The notes under the pieces are model-generated. The model was given only the letters and a program-made list of their open reading frames with translations, was not told the DNA's origin and did no database searches. Source: Paenibacillus sp. J23TS9 (GTDB taxonomy: Bacteria; Bacillota; Bacilli; Paenibacillales; Paenibacillaceae). From it: DNA of 64,000 bases. Positions 1-9,174 of this stretch are shown in pieces. The position numbers and the translations under genes are program-made. How positions within the stretch are numbered: position 1 is the stretch's first letter; every line of letters begins with the position of its first letter. The stretch is taken from contig NZ_BOSG01000002.1 of the NCBI RefSeq assembly GCF_018403225.1, positions 570,783-634,782 of the forward strand, written 5' to 3'.

Positions 1-149
1 GGGGCACTCGTCTATTTTCTTGAATACCCTAATTTTTACTTTCATCCCTCAAAATTGACCCTTATGACAAACTCCTTCACTCGGGTTCCCATTTTCCATA
101 TATTGTTTTTTATCTTCGATTCGCTTCCTATACAATCGTAAATAACCTC

Positions 150-169
150 AAGGATTCTATAGAATCCTT
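150..169. promoter_or_regulatory. 20-bp perfect palindrome upstream of the response regulator
   Basis: AAGGATTCTA is followed directly by its exact reverse complement TAGAATCCTT. A TACAAT hexamer at 131-136 could be a -10, which would put the palindrome in the early leader of the response-regulator gene that starts at 253. It could be an operator or a 5'-UTR hairpin. The rest of 1-177 is AT-rich and shows no gene. Confidence 0.45.
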
Positions 170-252
170 ATACGAGATTGTCGACCAACCGCGATGATAT
201 ATTTGCAACAGAAAAATATAACTATAACAACGAATTACCGGGGGCTAAGGCG

Positions 253-1899
253 ATGTATAAATTGATGATTGTTGAGGACGAGCCGTTAATTCGCATGGGA
301 CTTCAAAAGTATCTGGACTGGAAGGAGCTTGGCTTTCATGACATCGTGGAAGCCGAGAACGGGGCTGAGGGCGTGGAAACCGCACTGAAGGAAAAGCCCG
401 ACCTTATCATTACAGACATCCGGATGCCGCTTATGGACGGGCTGGAAATGATCGGCTCCCTGCGCCATAGGCTGCCCGAGACGCTTTTTGTCATCTGGAC
501 CGGCTACAATGAATTCGAATATGCCCAGGAGGCCATCCGCCTCGGTAATGTGTCCGCATACCTGTTAAAGCCGCTGCAATATGAGGAGAGCCTTAAGACC
601 ATTCAGGATTGTGTCCGTCAGTTGGAAACGAAACGCGAGCAAGAGCGGCTGGCTGCCGCCATGCAGCATAATCTGGCCGAAAATATCCAGCTGAAGCGGA
701 GTCATTTCGTCAAACAGCTGCTTGAGGATGGAGAAGCTCCGGCGGACCCGAGACAGCTGGCTGCCTTGTGCGGAATGGACGAGGCAAATCTGCGCATGCA
801 GCCCTTTGTGCTCTCCTATGTGCCAGACTCTGTGCCTTCACCGCAGTCCAAATCCTGGTGGCGGCAAAATGCCGAACAGCTGCTTGTATCCATGCTGCAG
901 AATATCCTACCTTCCATGGAACGTCAGGTCCTATTCAGCTACATGTCCCTCAATAAAATGTATGCGTTTACAATAATGGATGAGGAAAATACCCCACTCC
1001 TTCTGAGCCCTGCGCTGCACAGGGACGCAGAAGCTTTCCTCCGGAGCGCATCGGCAAAGCAGCGTATCCGGCTATTCTTGGCGCAGGGGCAGGCAGCTTC
1101 TGATCTCAAAGTCCTTTCTGCCCTGATGCAGCAAGCCAACCAGGCGTTGTTTATGCGGTTTGCCCAGGAGGGCCGGCATGTGTATGAGCTTCGGTCTGCA
1201 TCAGCTGAACCTTTAAAGACAAGCAACATTCATCTAGGGGACAAGGACAAAATGCAGCTGATTTCCTGCCTGGAGCAGGGCGAAATGGAGCTGCTGAAAC
1301 AACTTATGGACCGGCTGGCGCATGATCTGCAAGCCAAAACCGGTCAGATCTCTATGGAGCAAAGTCTCGGTTTCATCCAGGAAGTGATTGCGACGGGCAT
1401 ACGGTACGCAGGCAAGCATGGCATCAATATCGAGGAGATGTATCATCAGAGGCTGCTTTATTTACGGTTTGTGGATGATTTTGACTCCATGCCGGCCTTG
1501 TTTGAGTGGCTTGCCGGCTGGATGCTGCAGCTGCGTGCGGATGCCGGGCAAGCCGCAAAGGGTGGTGCCGATATCGCCATATTTGAGCAGATTGAGGCCT
1601 ATATTCTTCAGCATATCGATCAGGAGATTACCCTGCAGATGGTTGCGGACCGCTTTTTCTACAATCCATCCTATCTCAGCCGCCTGTTCAAGACCAAGCT
1701 GAATAAAAATTATATGGCCTTTGTGACAGAAATACGTATTGCATTTTCCAAGCGCTGCCTCCTGCAGTCCAAGGTTCCGATGACGGATGTGGCCCAGATG
1801 TGCGGCTATGCCAGCTATAAGCATTTTGTTAAAACCTTTCGCAAATTAACGGATATGACACCCTCCGATTACCGGAAGCAAATGGGGATGATGGATTGA
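253..1899 (+). CDS. AraC-type two-component response regulator (YesN-like)
   Basis: A cytoplasmic transcription factor of about 548 residues. It has an N-terminal receiver domain with the acidic pair E8-D9, phosphoacceptor D55 in the ITDIRMP motif and the conserved K in YLLKPL. A long central region follows, then a C-terminal pair of AraC helix-turn-helix motifs (around NPSYLSRLFK and the terminal TPSDYRKQMG). The reading frame is open from a TTG at 178, but the ATG at 253 opens exactly at the receiver domain and is preceded by GGGGCTAAGG, so I chose it. The stop overlaps the start of the sensor kinase gene, so the two are co-transcribed. Family knowledge: such pairs usually regulate a sugar ABC transporter, but none lies downstream here, so the target may be left of the window. 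Confidence 0.93.
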   Translation: MYKLMIVEDEPLIRMGLQKYLDWKELGFHDIVEAENGAEGVETALKEKPDLIITDIRMPLMDGLEMIGSLRHRLPETLFVIWTGYNEFEYAQEAIRLGNVSAYLLKPLQYEESLKTIQDCVRQLETKREQERLAAAMQHNLAENIQLKRSHFVKQLLEDGEAPADPRQLAALCGMDEANLRMQPFVLSYVPDSVPSPQSKSWWRQNAEQLLVSMLQNILPSMERQVLFSYMSLNKMYAFTIMDEENTPLLLSPALHRDAEAFLRSASAKQRIRLFLAQGQAASDLKVLSALMQQANQALFMRFAQEGRHVYELRSASAEPLKTSNIHLGDKDKMQLISCLEQGEMELLKQLMDRLAHDLQAKTGQISMEQSLGFIQEVIATGIRYAGKHGINIEEMYHQRLLYLRFVDDFDSMPALFEWLAGWMLQLRADAGQAAKGGADIAIFEQIEAYILQHIDQEITLQMVADRFFYNPSYLSRLFKTKLNKNYMAFVTEIRIAFSKRCLLQSKVPMTDVAQMCGYASYKHFVKTFRKLTDMTPSDYRKQMGMMD

Positions 1900-3701
1900 A
1901 AAGCTCATTGTGGCTGCGCAGAATTTTTCATATGAGGCATCTCAACACCCAAATTTTCGTGCTGATGATCCTGACGGTCACCATCCCGCTTCTGATCATC
2001 TCGGCCATTATTTATTCCGCCTCCTTGCAAACGGTCAAATCGGAATACACCAGCAGCTCCGACCTCATCCTGAACAATTTATCCTTCAATATCGACCAGT
2101 ATCTGCAGAGTATTGAAAAGGGAACACTTTATGCGCATATGGACGGACAGCTGCAGAACGCGCTGGAAAAATGGATCAACAACCCGGACGATGACCAGAA
2201 GCTCTCCTCCCAGTACATCATCCAGCATTTTATCAGCACGCTCGAAATGACCATCAAAAACGTCGACAGCGTGCAAATTTACGCCGGTCATCAGCTTTTT
2301 TACTCGGCCAATTTCAACCGTGCGGACCTTCATTACGAAAATTTCGAGCAGGAGGACTGGTACCTCAAAACGCTCGCAAAAAAGGGTGGCATTGTCATCT
2401 TCGGCACGCATACCCCCTTCCACAAGATCGATACGAAAGAAAAGGTGATCTCGATCGCAAGGGTCATTAACAAAACCGGCGGCAAGCAGCCGCTTGGCGT
2501 TATGCTGGTGGATATCCGTCTGGATTCCCTGCGCGAAATTCTGAGCCTGTCCGAGAATACCAAGCGGAATTTTGCCATTACGGACCCTTCCGGAGCCATT
2601 ATTTACGCATCAAAAAACCCGGATTTTTCGAAGCCGATGCAAATTGACAGCCAAAAGTTCGAGCAGGTGCTGGGTCAGCAGACAGGCAGCTTTTACAGCT
2701 ATTTTGAGGGTCATGATTCCTACTTCAACTTCGTCACCTCCCCTTATTCCGGCTGGAAGGTCATTCAATATACGAATGAGAAGGAAATGACCAAGGATTC
2801 CGCAATGCTCGGCCGGATCATTCTCTTCCTTGCGGTCGGCTCAATCGGTATGGCCATCATTTTCCTCCTCATCATGCGGGCACGCGTAACGAGGCCGATT
2901 ATATTCCTGAAACGTCAGGTGGAACGGGTCGGTATGGGTAATTTCGACGTGGACTTGGGAAGCAAACGGCAGGATGAATTTGGCGTGCTGTATCAGGGTC
3001 TGCGCAAAATGACCCAAGAGCTGCAGGATTATATCGAACGCTCCTCCAAAGCCAAGGTGCAGCAGAAGATTGCAAGGCTGGGAGCGCTGAAGAGCCAGAT
3101 TAATCCGCATTTTCTCGCCAATGCCCTGGAATCGGTGCAAATGAAGGCAATCCTGAACGACCAGCGTGAAATCGGGGAAATGATCGGCACGCTGGGGCAG
3201 TTGTTCCGCATCCATACCAAAATGAGCAAGGATATCGTCTCCCTGGAACAGGAACTCCAGCATATCCGGCTGTATATCAAGGTGCAGCAGATGCGTTTCG
3301 GGGATAAGATCCAATATTCTGAGCAGCTCGAACCGCATACGGAATCTTTGCAGGTCGTACACTTCTCTTTGCAGCCGCTGATCGAAAATGCCATTATTCA
3401 CGGCCTGGAAAGAAGAGTCGGCCCCGGACTGCTGGAGGTGTGCGCGGTGCAAAATGAGAATCAGCTTCTGATTACCGTTCGCGACAACGGCGCCGGCATG
3501 AGTGCGGATCAGCTTGTGGCACTGCAGCGGCGTCTGGCCGAGCAGTCCGAATCAGGTGATGATAACCATATCGGTCTGGTTAACGTGCAGGAACGCATTC
3601 ACCTCTATTTTGGCACGCATTACGGTATGACCATCGACAGTCACCTCGGCATCGGTACGACGATCACAATCCGGCTGCCGGCGGTACAGAGTAGTCCATA
3701 A
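1896..3701 (+). CDS. sensor histidine kinase (YesM-like)
   Basis: A membrane sensor of about 601 residues and partner of the preceding response regulator. A transmembrane segment near residues 17-39 is followed by a dCache-like extracellular region, a second membrane segment near 305-328, a HAMP region, a His_kinase domain with the phosphoacceptor His in INPHFL, and an HATPase_c domain with the N box LIENAIIHGLE and the DNGAGM motif. Translation most likely starts at TTG 1896, seven bases after GGGGA, and overlaps the regulator stop. An in-frame ATG at 1932 is possible. The ligand is unknown. The order regulator then kinase is the reverse of the other two pairs in this window. Confidence 0.92.
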   Translation: MKSSLWLRRIFHMRHLNTQIFVLMILTVTIPLLIISAIIYSASLQTVKSEYTSSSDLILNNLSFNIDQYLQSIEKGTLYAHMDGQLQNALEKWINNPDDDQKLSSQYIIQHFISTLEMTIKNVDSVQIYAGHQLFYSANFNRADLHYENFEQEDWYLKTLAKKGGIVIFGTHTPFHKIDTKEKVISIARVINKTGGKQPLGVMLVDIRLDSLREILSLSENTKRNFAITDPSGAIIYASKNPDFSKPMQIDSQKFEQVLGQQTGSFYSYFEGHDSYFNFVTSPYSGWKVIQYTNEKEMTKDSAMLGRIILFLAVGSIGMAIIFLLIMRARVTRPIIFLKRQVERVGMGNFDVDLGSKRQDEFGVLYQGLRKMTQELQDYIERSSKAKVQQKIARLGALKSQINPHFLANALESVQMKAILNDQREIGEMIGTLGQLFRIHTKMSKDIVSLEQELQHIRLYIKVQQMRFGDKIQYSEQLEPHTESLQVVHFSLQPLIENAIIHGLERRVGPGLLEVCAVQNENQLLITVRDNGAGMSADQLVALQRRLAEQSESGDDNHIGLVNVQERIHLYFGTHYGMTIDSHLGIGTTITIRLPAVQSSP

Positions 3702-3820
3702 CGTATTCTTGGTTTGATCCTCCTCCATGATCAATTGAAGCAAAGCATAATAATATGTGTCATTTCACGTTCCGGTGAATAGGCTATTATCATCACAATT
3801 GATCTGGAGGTTCATTTGAC

Positions 3821-4690
3821 ATGACGATAAACTATCCCTTCGGGCCCGGCTTCCAGCATAACCATCCGCTTACTTTAGCGTATGATCCGTATGCTTATAC
3901 ATTCCGCAGTCCGTTTCCGCCATCCTTCTACTACTGGCCTATGCCAGGCAGAGCTTATCCTTACACCGGAGCCTATCCGGGATATTCTCCTTATCCGGCA
4001 TATCCAGCATACCCATCTCCCTATCCCGGCATCTCGTATACCGCACCATATCCGCCGCTGGATCCAAGCCGGGTAGAGCCTACTCCCAAAGGGTTTCAGG
4101 TAAAGCTTGAACCTAAGCCGGAGCAAATGGTTGAACATACCCATGTGGAGAATGTTCAAGTAGAGAACCATCCGGGAATGAAAATGAACACCGGCATTGA
4201 AGTTGGGGGTAAGCATGGCGCCGGTTTCCAAGCAGCAACCCAGCTAGACAAACATGGCGTCAGCAATCAAGTCAGCAGCCATGTGGGCTCGGAGGCGTAT
4301 GGCCTGAATATGCAGGGTGAAGCCAATCTGAATAACACGGCCAAGGGCTTTCAGTTCGAGACCGGCAGCCAATTGGGAGGCAAATACGGCATCCAGGCTC
4401 ATGTGGAAGGCCACGCAGGCATGCAGCAGGGAATTGGCCTGAACACCGAAGCCCAAATCGGCGGTGAGCATGGACTTGGTGCCCATGTGAAGAGCCAGCT
4501 GGGCGGCGGTCAGGGGGCTGAATTCAGCACGGGTGCCCAAATCGGCGGAGACCATGGTCTTGGTGCTCATGCCGGCGCTCAAGTGGGTGGCGGTCAGGGT
4601 GTGAGCCTCAAGCTCGGCGGTAATGTCGGCAGCCATGACGGACAGGTGGGCATCAATCTGGGCGGCAAGGAAAAGAAGCAGGCTGAGTAG
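3821..4690 (+). CDS. Pro/Tyr-rich protein with C-terminal glycine-rich repeats, function unknown
   Basis: 289 residues, ATG preceded by GGAGG. I do not recognise a named family. The N-terminal third (about 1-95) is extremely rich in Pro and Tyr (YPGYSPYPAYPAYP). The C-terminal two thirds consist of degenerate repeats of the type GGEHGLGAH...AQIGG, rich in Gly, His and Gln. At DNA level the clearest repeat unit recurs 84 bp (28 codons) apart, at 4451 and 4535. There is no signal peptide or membrane helix. The composition resembles spore-coat or surface-structural proteins, but that is only an inference. It stands alone, with a terminator directly after it. Confidence 0.75.
   Translation: MTINYPFGPGFQHNHPLTLAYDPYAYTFRSPFPPSFYYWPMPGRAYPYTGAYPGYSPYPAYPAYPSPYPGISYTAPYPPLDPSRVEPTPKGFQVKLEPKPEQMVEHTHVENVQVENHPGMKMNTGIEVGGKHGAGFQAATQLDKHGVSNQVSSHVGSEAYGLNMQGEANLNNTAKGFQFETGSQLGGKYGIQAHVEGHAGMQQGIGLNTEAQIGGEHGLGAHVKSQLGGGQGAEFSTGAQIGGDHGLGAHAGAQVGGGQGVSLKLGGNVGSHDGQVGINLGGKEKKQAE
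4451..4574 (+). repeat. 84-bp in-frame direct repeat inside the Pro/Tyr-rich protein gene
   Basis: GCCCAAATCGGCGG begins at both 4451 and 4535 and the following roughly 25 bases are nearly identical. The period of 28 codons keeps the frame. This marks recent internal duplication of the repeat domain. Confidence 0.7.
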
Positions 4691-4744
4691 GCGTTAAGGT
4701 GCATCACTTAGAAGCAGGCTGGATCCACCCAAGATTGGCAGCAA

Positions 4745-4774
4745 AAAAAGGTCATCTGTGAAGATGACCTTTTT
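4745..4774. terminator. bidirectional rho-independent terminator
   Basis: AGGTCATCT, loop GTGA, AGATGACCT, flanked by an A-run and a T-run. It lies between the convergent repeat-protein gene and the NADH oxidase gene and can serve both. Confidence 0.88.
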
Positions 4775-4809
4775 GGTATTAAAGATGGCCTATTACAATC
4801 ATTCCATGC

Positions 4810-6171
4810 TCAGGCCTGCTGCAGCTGTTCCGTCTTGATCTCAGGCAGCGCCGCGATGCCGGCCGAATTCAGGAAATTCCATGGCTTATTATAGTGAGGC
4901 TGGAAGAAGAAGTCCACGAAAGCCAGCTCGTCGACGGTCATCCCGTTTTGAATACATACCGACAGCGTGTTCATCGCTTGCGTTAAGTCGACTTTGGACA
5001 TAATCTGCGCGCCCAGAAGACGGCGGCTTTCTTTTTCATAAACAACCTTCACGTTCACGGTCTCTGCTGTAGGCATGAACTCCGGCCGGTAAGCATCTTC
5101 AATCGTAACCGTATCTGCATTCAGCTTCTCGTCCTTACATGCACCTTCGGTAAGTCCGGTCGAAGCTAAGTTCAGATCGTATATTTTCAATCCCGATGTT
5201 CCCTGTGTGCCCAGGTACTTCGTCGTTTTACGCATCAGATTGCGGGCCACCAGCATGCCCATGCGTACTGCGTTCGTTGCCAGCGGGATATATGCTGCCT
5301 TGCCTGTCGGATTGTATCTGACCGCGCAGCTGTCACCCGCGGCGAAAACATCCTCCTTACTGGTCTGCATATACTCATCAACGATGATCGCGCCGTTAGG
5401 CAGCATATCTACCTGACCTTTGAGCAGCTCCGTATTGGGACGGAATCCGATGCAGAGAATGACCAGGTCGGTCTCTATTTTGCCTTTGCTTGTAACGACA
5501 TGGCTCACCATGCCATCCTTGCCTTCAAAAGCTTGCACCGTCTGCCCCAGCGCCAGCTCGATGCCTTTGCTGCTGAACGACTCCTCGATCCGGCTGCTGA
5601 ATTCGGCATCCAGATACCGGTTCAATATCCGGTCTGCACTATCAATGAGCGTGACCTGCTTGCCGCTCTGCTGGAATGCTTCCACCAGTTCCACTCCAAT
5701 ATAGCCTGCGCCGACAACCGTGATATGATTCACGTTCTTTGCTTTATCAATAATGGTGTTGGAATGATCATAGTTTTTGCAGAGCAGAATATTACCAAGC
5801 TCCATCCCCGCCAGCTTCGGAACAATGGGCCAAGAACCTGTCGTGACAATAAGTTTATCAAAAGAATCCTCGAATGCCTCTCCAGTCTGCATGTTGCGAA
5901 CCTGTAGCTTCTTGGCGTCTGCATCAACCGCCAGAACCTCGTGACGCATATGGGTCACGACACCCAAATCAGCCAGCTGCTGCGGCGACGAGTAGAAAAG
6001 CCCTTCCGGATCTTTTACGATTCCACCTACATACAGGGCGATACCGCAGGATAGAAAGGATATGTTATCGTTACGTTCATAAACGGTAATTTGTGCTTCA
6101 GGGTAAAGCTTTGCGGCGTTAACTACCGCTGCCGTTCCTGCATGTGTACAACCGATGACTGCAATTTTCAT
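4810..6171 (-). CDS. nox: water-forming NADH oxidase
   Basis: 453 residues. A flavoprotein of the CoA-disulfide reductase/NADH oxidase family that reduces O2 with NADH and so regenerates NAD+ in the cytoplasm. It shows an N-terminal FAD-binding segment (MKIAVIGCTHAGT), the redox cysteine in NISFLSCGIALYVGG, a second dinucleotide-binding motif (VVGAGYIGVELVEAF), the FAD motif DVFAAGDS and a C-terminal dimerisation domain. The close resemblance to lactobacillal and streptococcal H2O-forming Nox proteins supports this assignment over CoA-disulfide reductase. It is a single gene with its own promoter and two redox-type operators upstream. Confidence 0.9.
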   Translation of the reverse strand: MKIAVIGCTHAGTAAVVNAAKLYPEAQITVYERNDNISFLSCGIALYVGGIVKDPEGLFYSSPQQLADLGVVTHMRHEVLAVDADAKKLQVRNMQTGEAFEDSFDKLIVTTGSWPIVPKLAGMELGNILLCKNYDHSNTIIDKAKNVNHITVVGAGYIGVELVEAFQQSGKQVTLIDSADRILNRYLDAEFSSRIEESFSSKGIELALGQTVQAFEGKDGMVSHVVTSKGKIETDLVILCIGFRPNTELLKGQVDMLPNGAIIVDEYMQTSKEDVFAAGDSCAVRYNPTGKAAYIPLATNAVRMGMLVARNLMRKTTKYLGTQGTSGLKIYDLNLASTGLTEGACKDEKLNADTVTIEDAYRPEFMPTAETVNVKVVYEKESRRLLGAQIMSKVDLTQAMNTLSVCIQNGMTVDELAFVDFFFQPHYNKPWNFLNSAGIAALPEIKTEQLQQA

Positions 6172-6291
6172 GATAAGTTCCTCCTTGGGAATGGTTAGTT
6201 TTTTAATAAAATTTGATCTATGGTGCTATAAAGCATGTATTCATGCGGCGTTGTTGGATTGGAGAATAGAAACTTGATGAAATAGATGTTT

Positions 6292-6342
6292 TTGTGATTT
6301 ATTTCACATTTACAGTATACTGTGATTTTTTTCACATTGCAA
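6292..6342 (-). promoter_or_regulatory. nox promoter with two Rex/Fnr-type operators
   Basis: On the minus strand, TTGCAA (6337-6342) and TATACT (6314-6319) are spaced 17 bp apart as -35 and -10. The dyad ATGTGA-N6-TCACAG (6320-6337) lies exactly in that spacer. A second dyad, ATGTGA-N6-TCACAA (6292-6309), sits just downstream of the -10. Both match the Rex pattern (TTGTGA-N6-TCACAA) closely and the Fnr/Crp pattern (TGTGA-N6-TCACA) partly. Rex repression relieved by NADH would suit an NADH oxidase. Confidence 0.8.
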
Positions 6343-6430
6343 GGGGTTAGACGTCTAATTTCAAATATTGTTCATATTTTCACATTCATCACAACAAAAT
6401 ATTCTACCCTCCTCGCCATAGGCCGAGCCG

Positions 6431-6487
6431 TTAAAAAACAAAAAAATACGCCCTTCAGGAATGATTCATAGGTTGAACCTGAAGGTT
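6431..6487 (-). terminator. terminator downstream of clpE
   Basis: On the minus strand the arms CCTTCAGG and CCTGAAGG enclose a loop that itself contains AGGTTCAACCT, followed by a T-run (TATTTTTTTG). Confidence 0.7.
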
Positions 6488-6550
6488 CTACCCCTACCAT
6501 TCTGAAAGGCGCACTTCGTCTAAAAGTTATTGTTGATGTGAAGCAGAGAA

Positions 6551-8707
6551 TCAGGCCTTCGTTACCTGAATCACGTCATCTTGAACATCGACTTCAACAT
6601 GCTGCACATCCTCATCGTCCAGCACCAGATCGGTGATGCCGTCTTCTACGTACTGCTGGATGACACGGCGCAGCGGACGGGCTCCAAATGCCGGATTGTA
6701 ACCCAGCTCTGACAGTTTCTTCTTGGCATCATCAGAGACGTTAAGGGAAATACCCTGCTCGCCAAGCGTGATCTCAATTTCGCCGAGCATATTATCGACA
6801 ATCTGAACGAGATCATCTTCCTTCAGTGAAGCAAACGGAATAATCGCATCAAAGCGGTTCAGGAATTCAGGCCGGAAGTACGAGCCCAGCGAGTCCAAAA
6901 TCGAACTGGTCTGTACGGATTCAGCAGCCGAGAAGCCTACTGTGATCTTTTTCTCCGTAATGCCTGCATTGGAGGTCATAATGATCACCGTTTCCTTAAA
7001 GCTTACGGTACGGCCCTGGCTGTCCGTCAGGCGGCCGTCATCCAATACCTGCAGGAACATATTCTGCACATCGGGATGCGCCTTCTCAATTTCATCCAGC
7101 AGGATAATACTGTACGGATTGCGGCGTACACGCTCCGTCAATTGACCCGCTTCATCATGACCGACATAGCCTGGAGGCGAACCGATCAGCTTGGAGACGG
7201 AATGTTTCTCCATATATTCGCTCATATTCAGCCGAATCATAGCGTCTGCCTGACCAAACAGTTCCTCTGCCAGCGACTTGGACAGTTCTGTCTTACCAAC
7301 ACCGGTTGGTCCGACGAACAGGAAGGAAGCGATTGGTTTATTTTTCGGCTTGAGTCCTGCACGGCTGCGGCGTACCGCTTTAGCTACCTTCTCCACCGCT
7401 TCGGTCTGACCGATCACTTTCGTTTCCAGACGGGCTGCAAGGTTCTTCATCTTGTTCTGCTCATCCTGCTGCAGTTTACCGACCGGAATGCCTGTTTTGC
7501 GTTCAATGATCTGCTGTATATCCTCTACACGCACCTCTGTCTGGCTGCCGTGATCCGTTCCGGCATGATTGAGCTGGTTCAACAGACTGGCTTCTTCATC
7601 GCGCAGTTTAGCAGCAAGTTCGTAATTTTCAGCTTGGGTTGCCTGATCCTTCTCGCCGCTAATTTTCTCAAGACGTGCTTGAATCTGCCCATGACCGCTC
7701 TCGGAAGCACGCAGATTCAGTTTGGCGCCCGATTCATCAAGCAGATCGATGGCTTTATCCGGCAGGAAGCGGTCCTGAATATAACGGTGAGATAACTGTA
7801 CACAAGCTACAATGGTGTCATCCGAATAGCGGACCCCATGGAATTCCTCGTATTTCGGACGCAGTCCTTTCAGAATCTCAATGGTTTCCTGTACCGTTGG
7901 TTCATCGACCATGACTGGTTGGAACCGGCGTTCCAGGGCAGCATCTTTTTCGATCTGACGATATTCCTTCAGTGTAGTAGCACCGATCACCTGCAATTCA
8001 CCGCGTGCCAACACGGGCTTCAGGATATTACCGGCATCCATCGAACCTTCAGCGGAACCAGCACCGACCAGCAGATGGATCTCGTCAATGAATAACAGAA
8101 CATTCTCGCGCTGCTGCAGCTCGGCAATCAATTGTTTGACTTTCTCTTCGAACTGACCCCGGATCCCTGTACCTGCAACAAGAGAGGCAACATCCAGTGA
8201 ATATACCTCTTTATTCAGCAGCTTGGCCGGTACTTTGCCTTCGATAATACGGAGGGCAAGACCTTCGGCGATGGCTGTTTTACCAACCCCTGGTTCACCG
8301 ATCAGCACCGGGTTGTTCTTACTGCGGCGGTTCAAAATTTCAATGACACGTTCGATCTCCTCATCACGGCCAATCACCGTATCAATCTGGCCAGCATTCG
8401 CGGCGTCATTCAGATTGCGTCCCAGCTGATCCAGCATTCCGCCTCTTTGGCTGCCGTTGCCGGAAGCTCGGTTAGCTGCAGCATGGGTGCCAGAAGCATC
8501 ATGTTGAGCTTGCTGCGGCTGCATGAAGCCTTTGAAGAATTCATCGATCGGCGGCATGCCCGATGAGCCGAAACCGGCATGGAACGGGATTCCGCTGTTC
8601 ATTTTTGCATAGCATTCCTGACATATATAAAGTTTTTCGGATTTTTGATTGATTGTTAGGCTAAGTCCTACCGTTGCTTCGTTATGATTACATTTTTGAC
8701 AACGCAT
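6551..8707 (-). CDS. clpE: ATP-dependent Clp ATPase ClpE
   Basis: About 718 residues. A hexameric AAA+ unfoldase that feeds damaged proteins to ClpP. It starts with a C4 zinc finger (C3, C6, C29, C32), which distinguishes ClpE from ClpC and ClpB. Then come the first AAA domain (Walker A GEPGVGKT), a UVR-like coiled segment ([13 protein letters not shown]), the second AAA domain (GPTGVGKT) and a C-terminal ClpB-D2-type small domain. The frame is open back to 8794, but the ATG at 8707 is preceded by AAAGGGG and opens directly at the zinc finger. The gene is monocistronic and the CtsR-type heptads upstream explain its control. Confidence 0.94.
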   Translation of the reverse strand: MRCQKCNHNEATVGLSLTINQKSEKLYICQECYAKMNSGIPFHAGFGSSGMPPIDEFFKGFMQPQQAQHDASGTHAAANRASGNGSQRGGMLDQLGRNLNDAANAGQIDTVIGRDEEIERVIEILNRRSKNNPVLIGEPGVGKTAIAEGLALRIIEGKVPAKLLNKEVYSLDVASLVAGTGIRGQFEEKVKQLIAELQQRENVLLFIDEIHLLVGAGSAEGSMDAGNILKPVLARGELQVIGATTLKEYRQIEKDAALERRFQPVMVDEPTVQETIEILKGLRPKYEEFHGVRYSDDTIVACVQLSHRYIQDRFLPDKAIDLLDESGAKLNLRASESGHGQIQARLEKISGEKDQATQAENYELAAKLRDEEASLLNQLNHAGTDHGSQTEVRVEDIQQIIERKTGIPVGKLQQDEQNKMKNLAARLETKVIGQTEAVEKVAKAVRRSRAGLKPKNKPIASFLFVGPTGVGKTELSKSLAEELFGQADAMIRLNMSEYMEKHSVSKLIGSPPGYVGHDEAGQLTERVRRNPYSIILLDEIEKAHPDVQNMFLQVLDDGRLTDSQGRTVSFKETVIIMTSNAGITEKKITVGFSAAESVQTSSILDSLGSYFRPEFLNRFDAIIPFASLKEDDLVQIVDNMLGEIEITLGEQGISLNVSDDAKKKLSELGYNPAFGARPLRRVIQQYVEDGITDLVLDDEDVQHVEVDVQDDVIQVTKA

Positions 8708-8818
8708 TGTACATGGCCCCTTTCTTGGTATGTTGCTAATTGGGTTGGATGAAGCTAAGTTATTAGTCTTTAACTGAGTTGTGAAAATGAACACCGCCGT
8801 AACGGTATTCGGTCTAAG

Positions 8819-8890
8819 TTTGACGTTTGATCAATTTCTTTTGACTTTGACTTTCTTTGACTATTATACCGCATTCAGACGCAAAGTCAA
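8819..8890 (-). promoter_or_regulatory. clpE promoter with CtsR operator array
   Basis: On the minus strand TTGACT (8885-8890), a 16-bp spacer and TATAAT (8863-8868) form a sigma-A promoter. Immediately downstream lies AGTCAAAGAAAGTCAAA (8846-8862), a perfect match to the CtsR consensus RGTCAAANANRGTCAAA. Three more TTTGA(C/T)-type heptads (forward 8840, 8826 and 8819) extend the array, which suggests cooperative repression and heat induction. Confidence 0.88.
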
Positions 8891-8943
8891 GATGTTTGAA
8901 AACGATATATTGAAAATTTTCATTTTGTTTTCCGGAAGCCGCG

Positions 8944-9072
8944 TGGAGGCAAACTCACCAGGTCAAAGCTGTCATCGATGCGGATGCCGTCACGGATGAT
9001 CTGAAGGTGTACATTCATACCTGTCTTGCAGAACACGCAGACCAAAAGAGCTGCCCAGTGGGAAGTAACCCC
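8944..9072 (+). pseudogene. coding-like remnant, unassigned
   Basis: This stretch has no start codon and no Shine-Dalgarno, yet it reads as a plausible protein fragment in one frame (THQVKAVIDADAVTDDLKVY, then IHTCLAEHADQKSCPVG). Composition is like coding DNA, unlike the AT-rich sequence before it. I cannot name a family. It may be a gene end left by deletion, or chance. Confidence 0.3.
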
Positions 9073-9135
9073 CGGCAGCCCTTCTTATTGCTCATGAAGC
9101 CATTCCCTCGAAATTCCGTACGAGTAACTTGCACC

Positions 9136-9166
9136 AAAAAAAGGGACATCGACAGATGCCCCTTTT
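9136..9166. terminator. terminator after the GH123-like gene
   Basis: On the minus strand GGGGCATC, loop, GATGTCCC, then a run of seven T. It closes the long carbohydrate operon. Confidence 0.82.
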
Positions 9167-9174
9167 CGTAAAAG

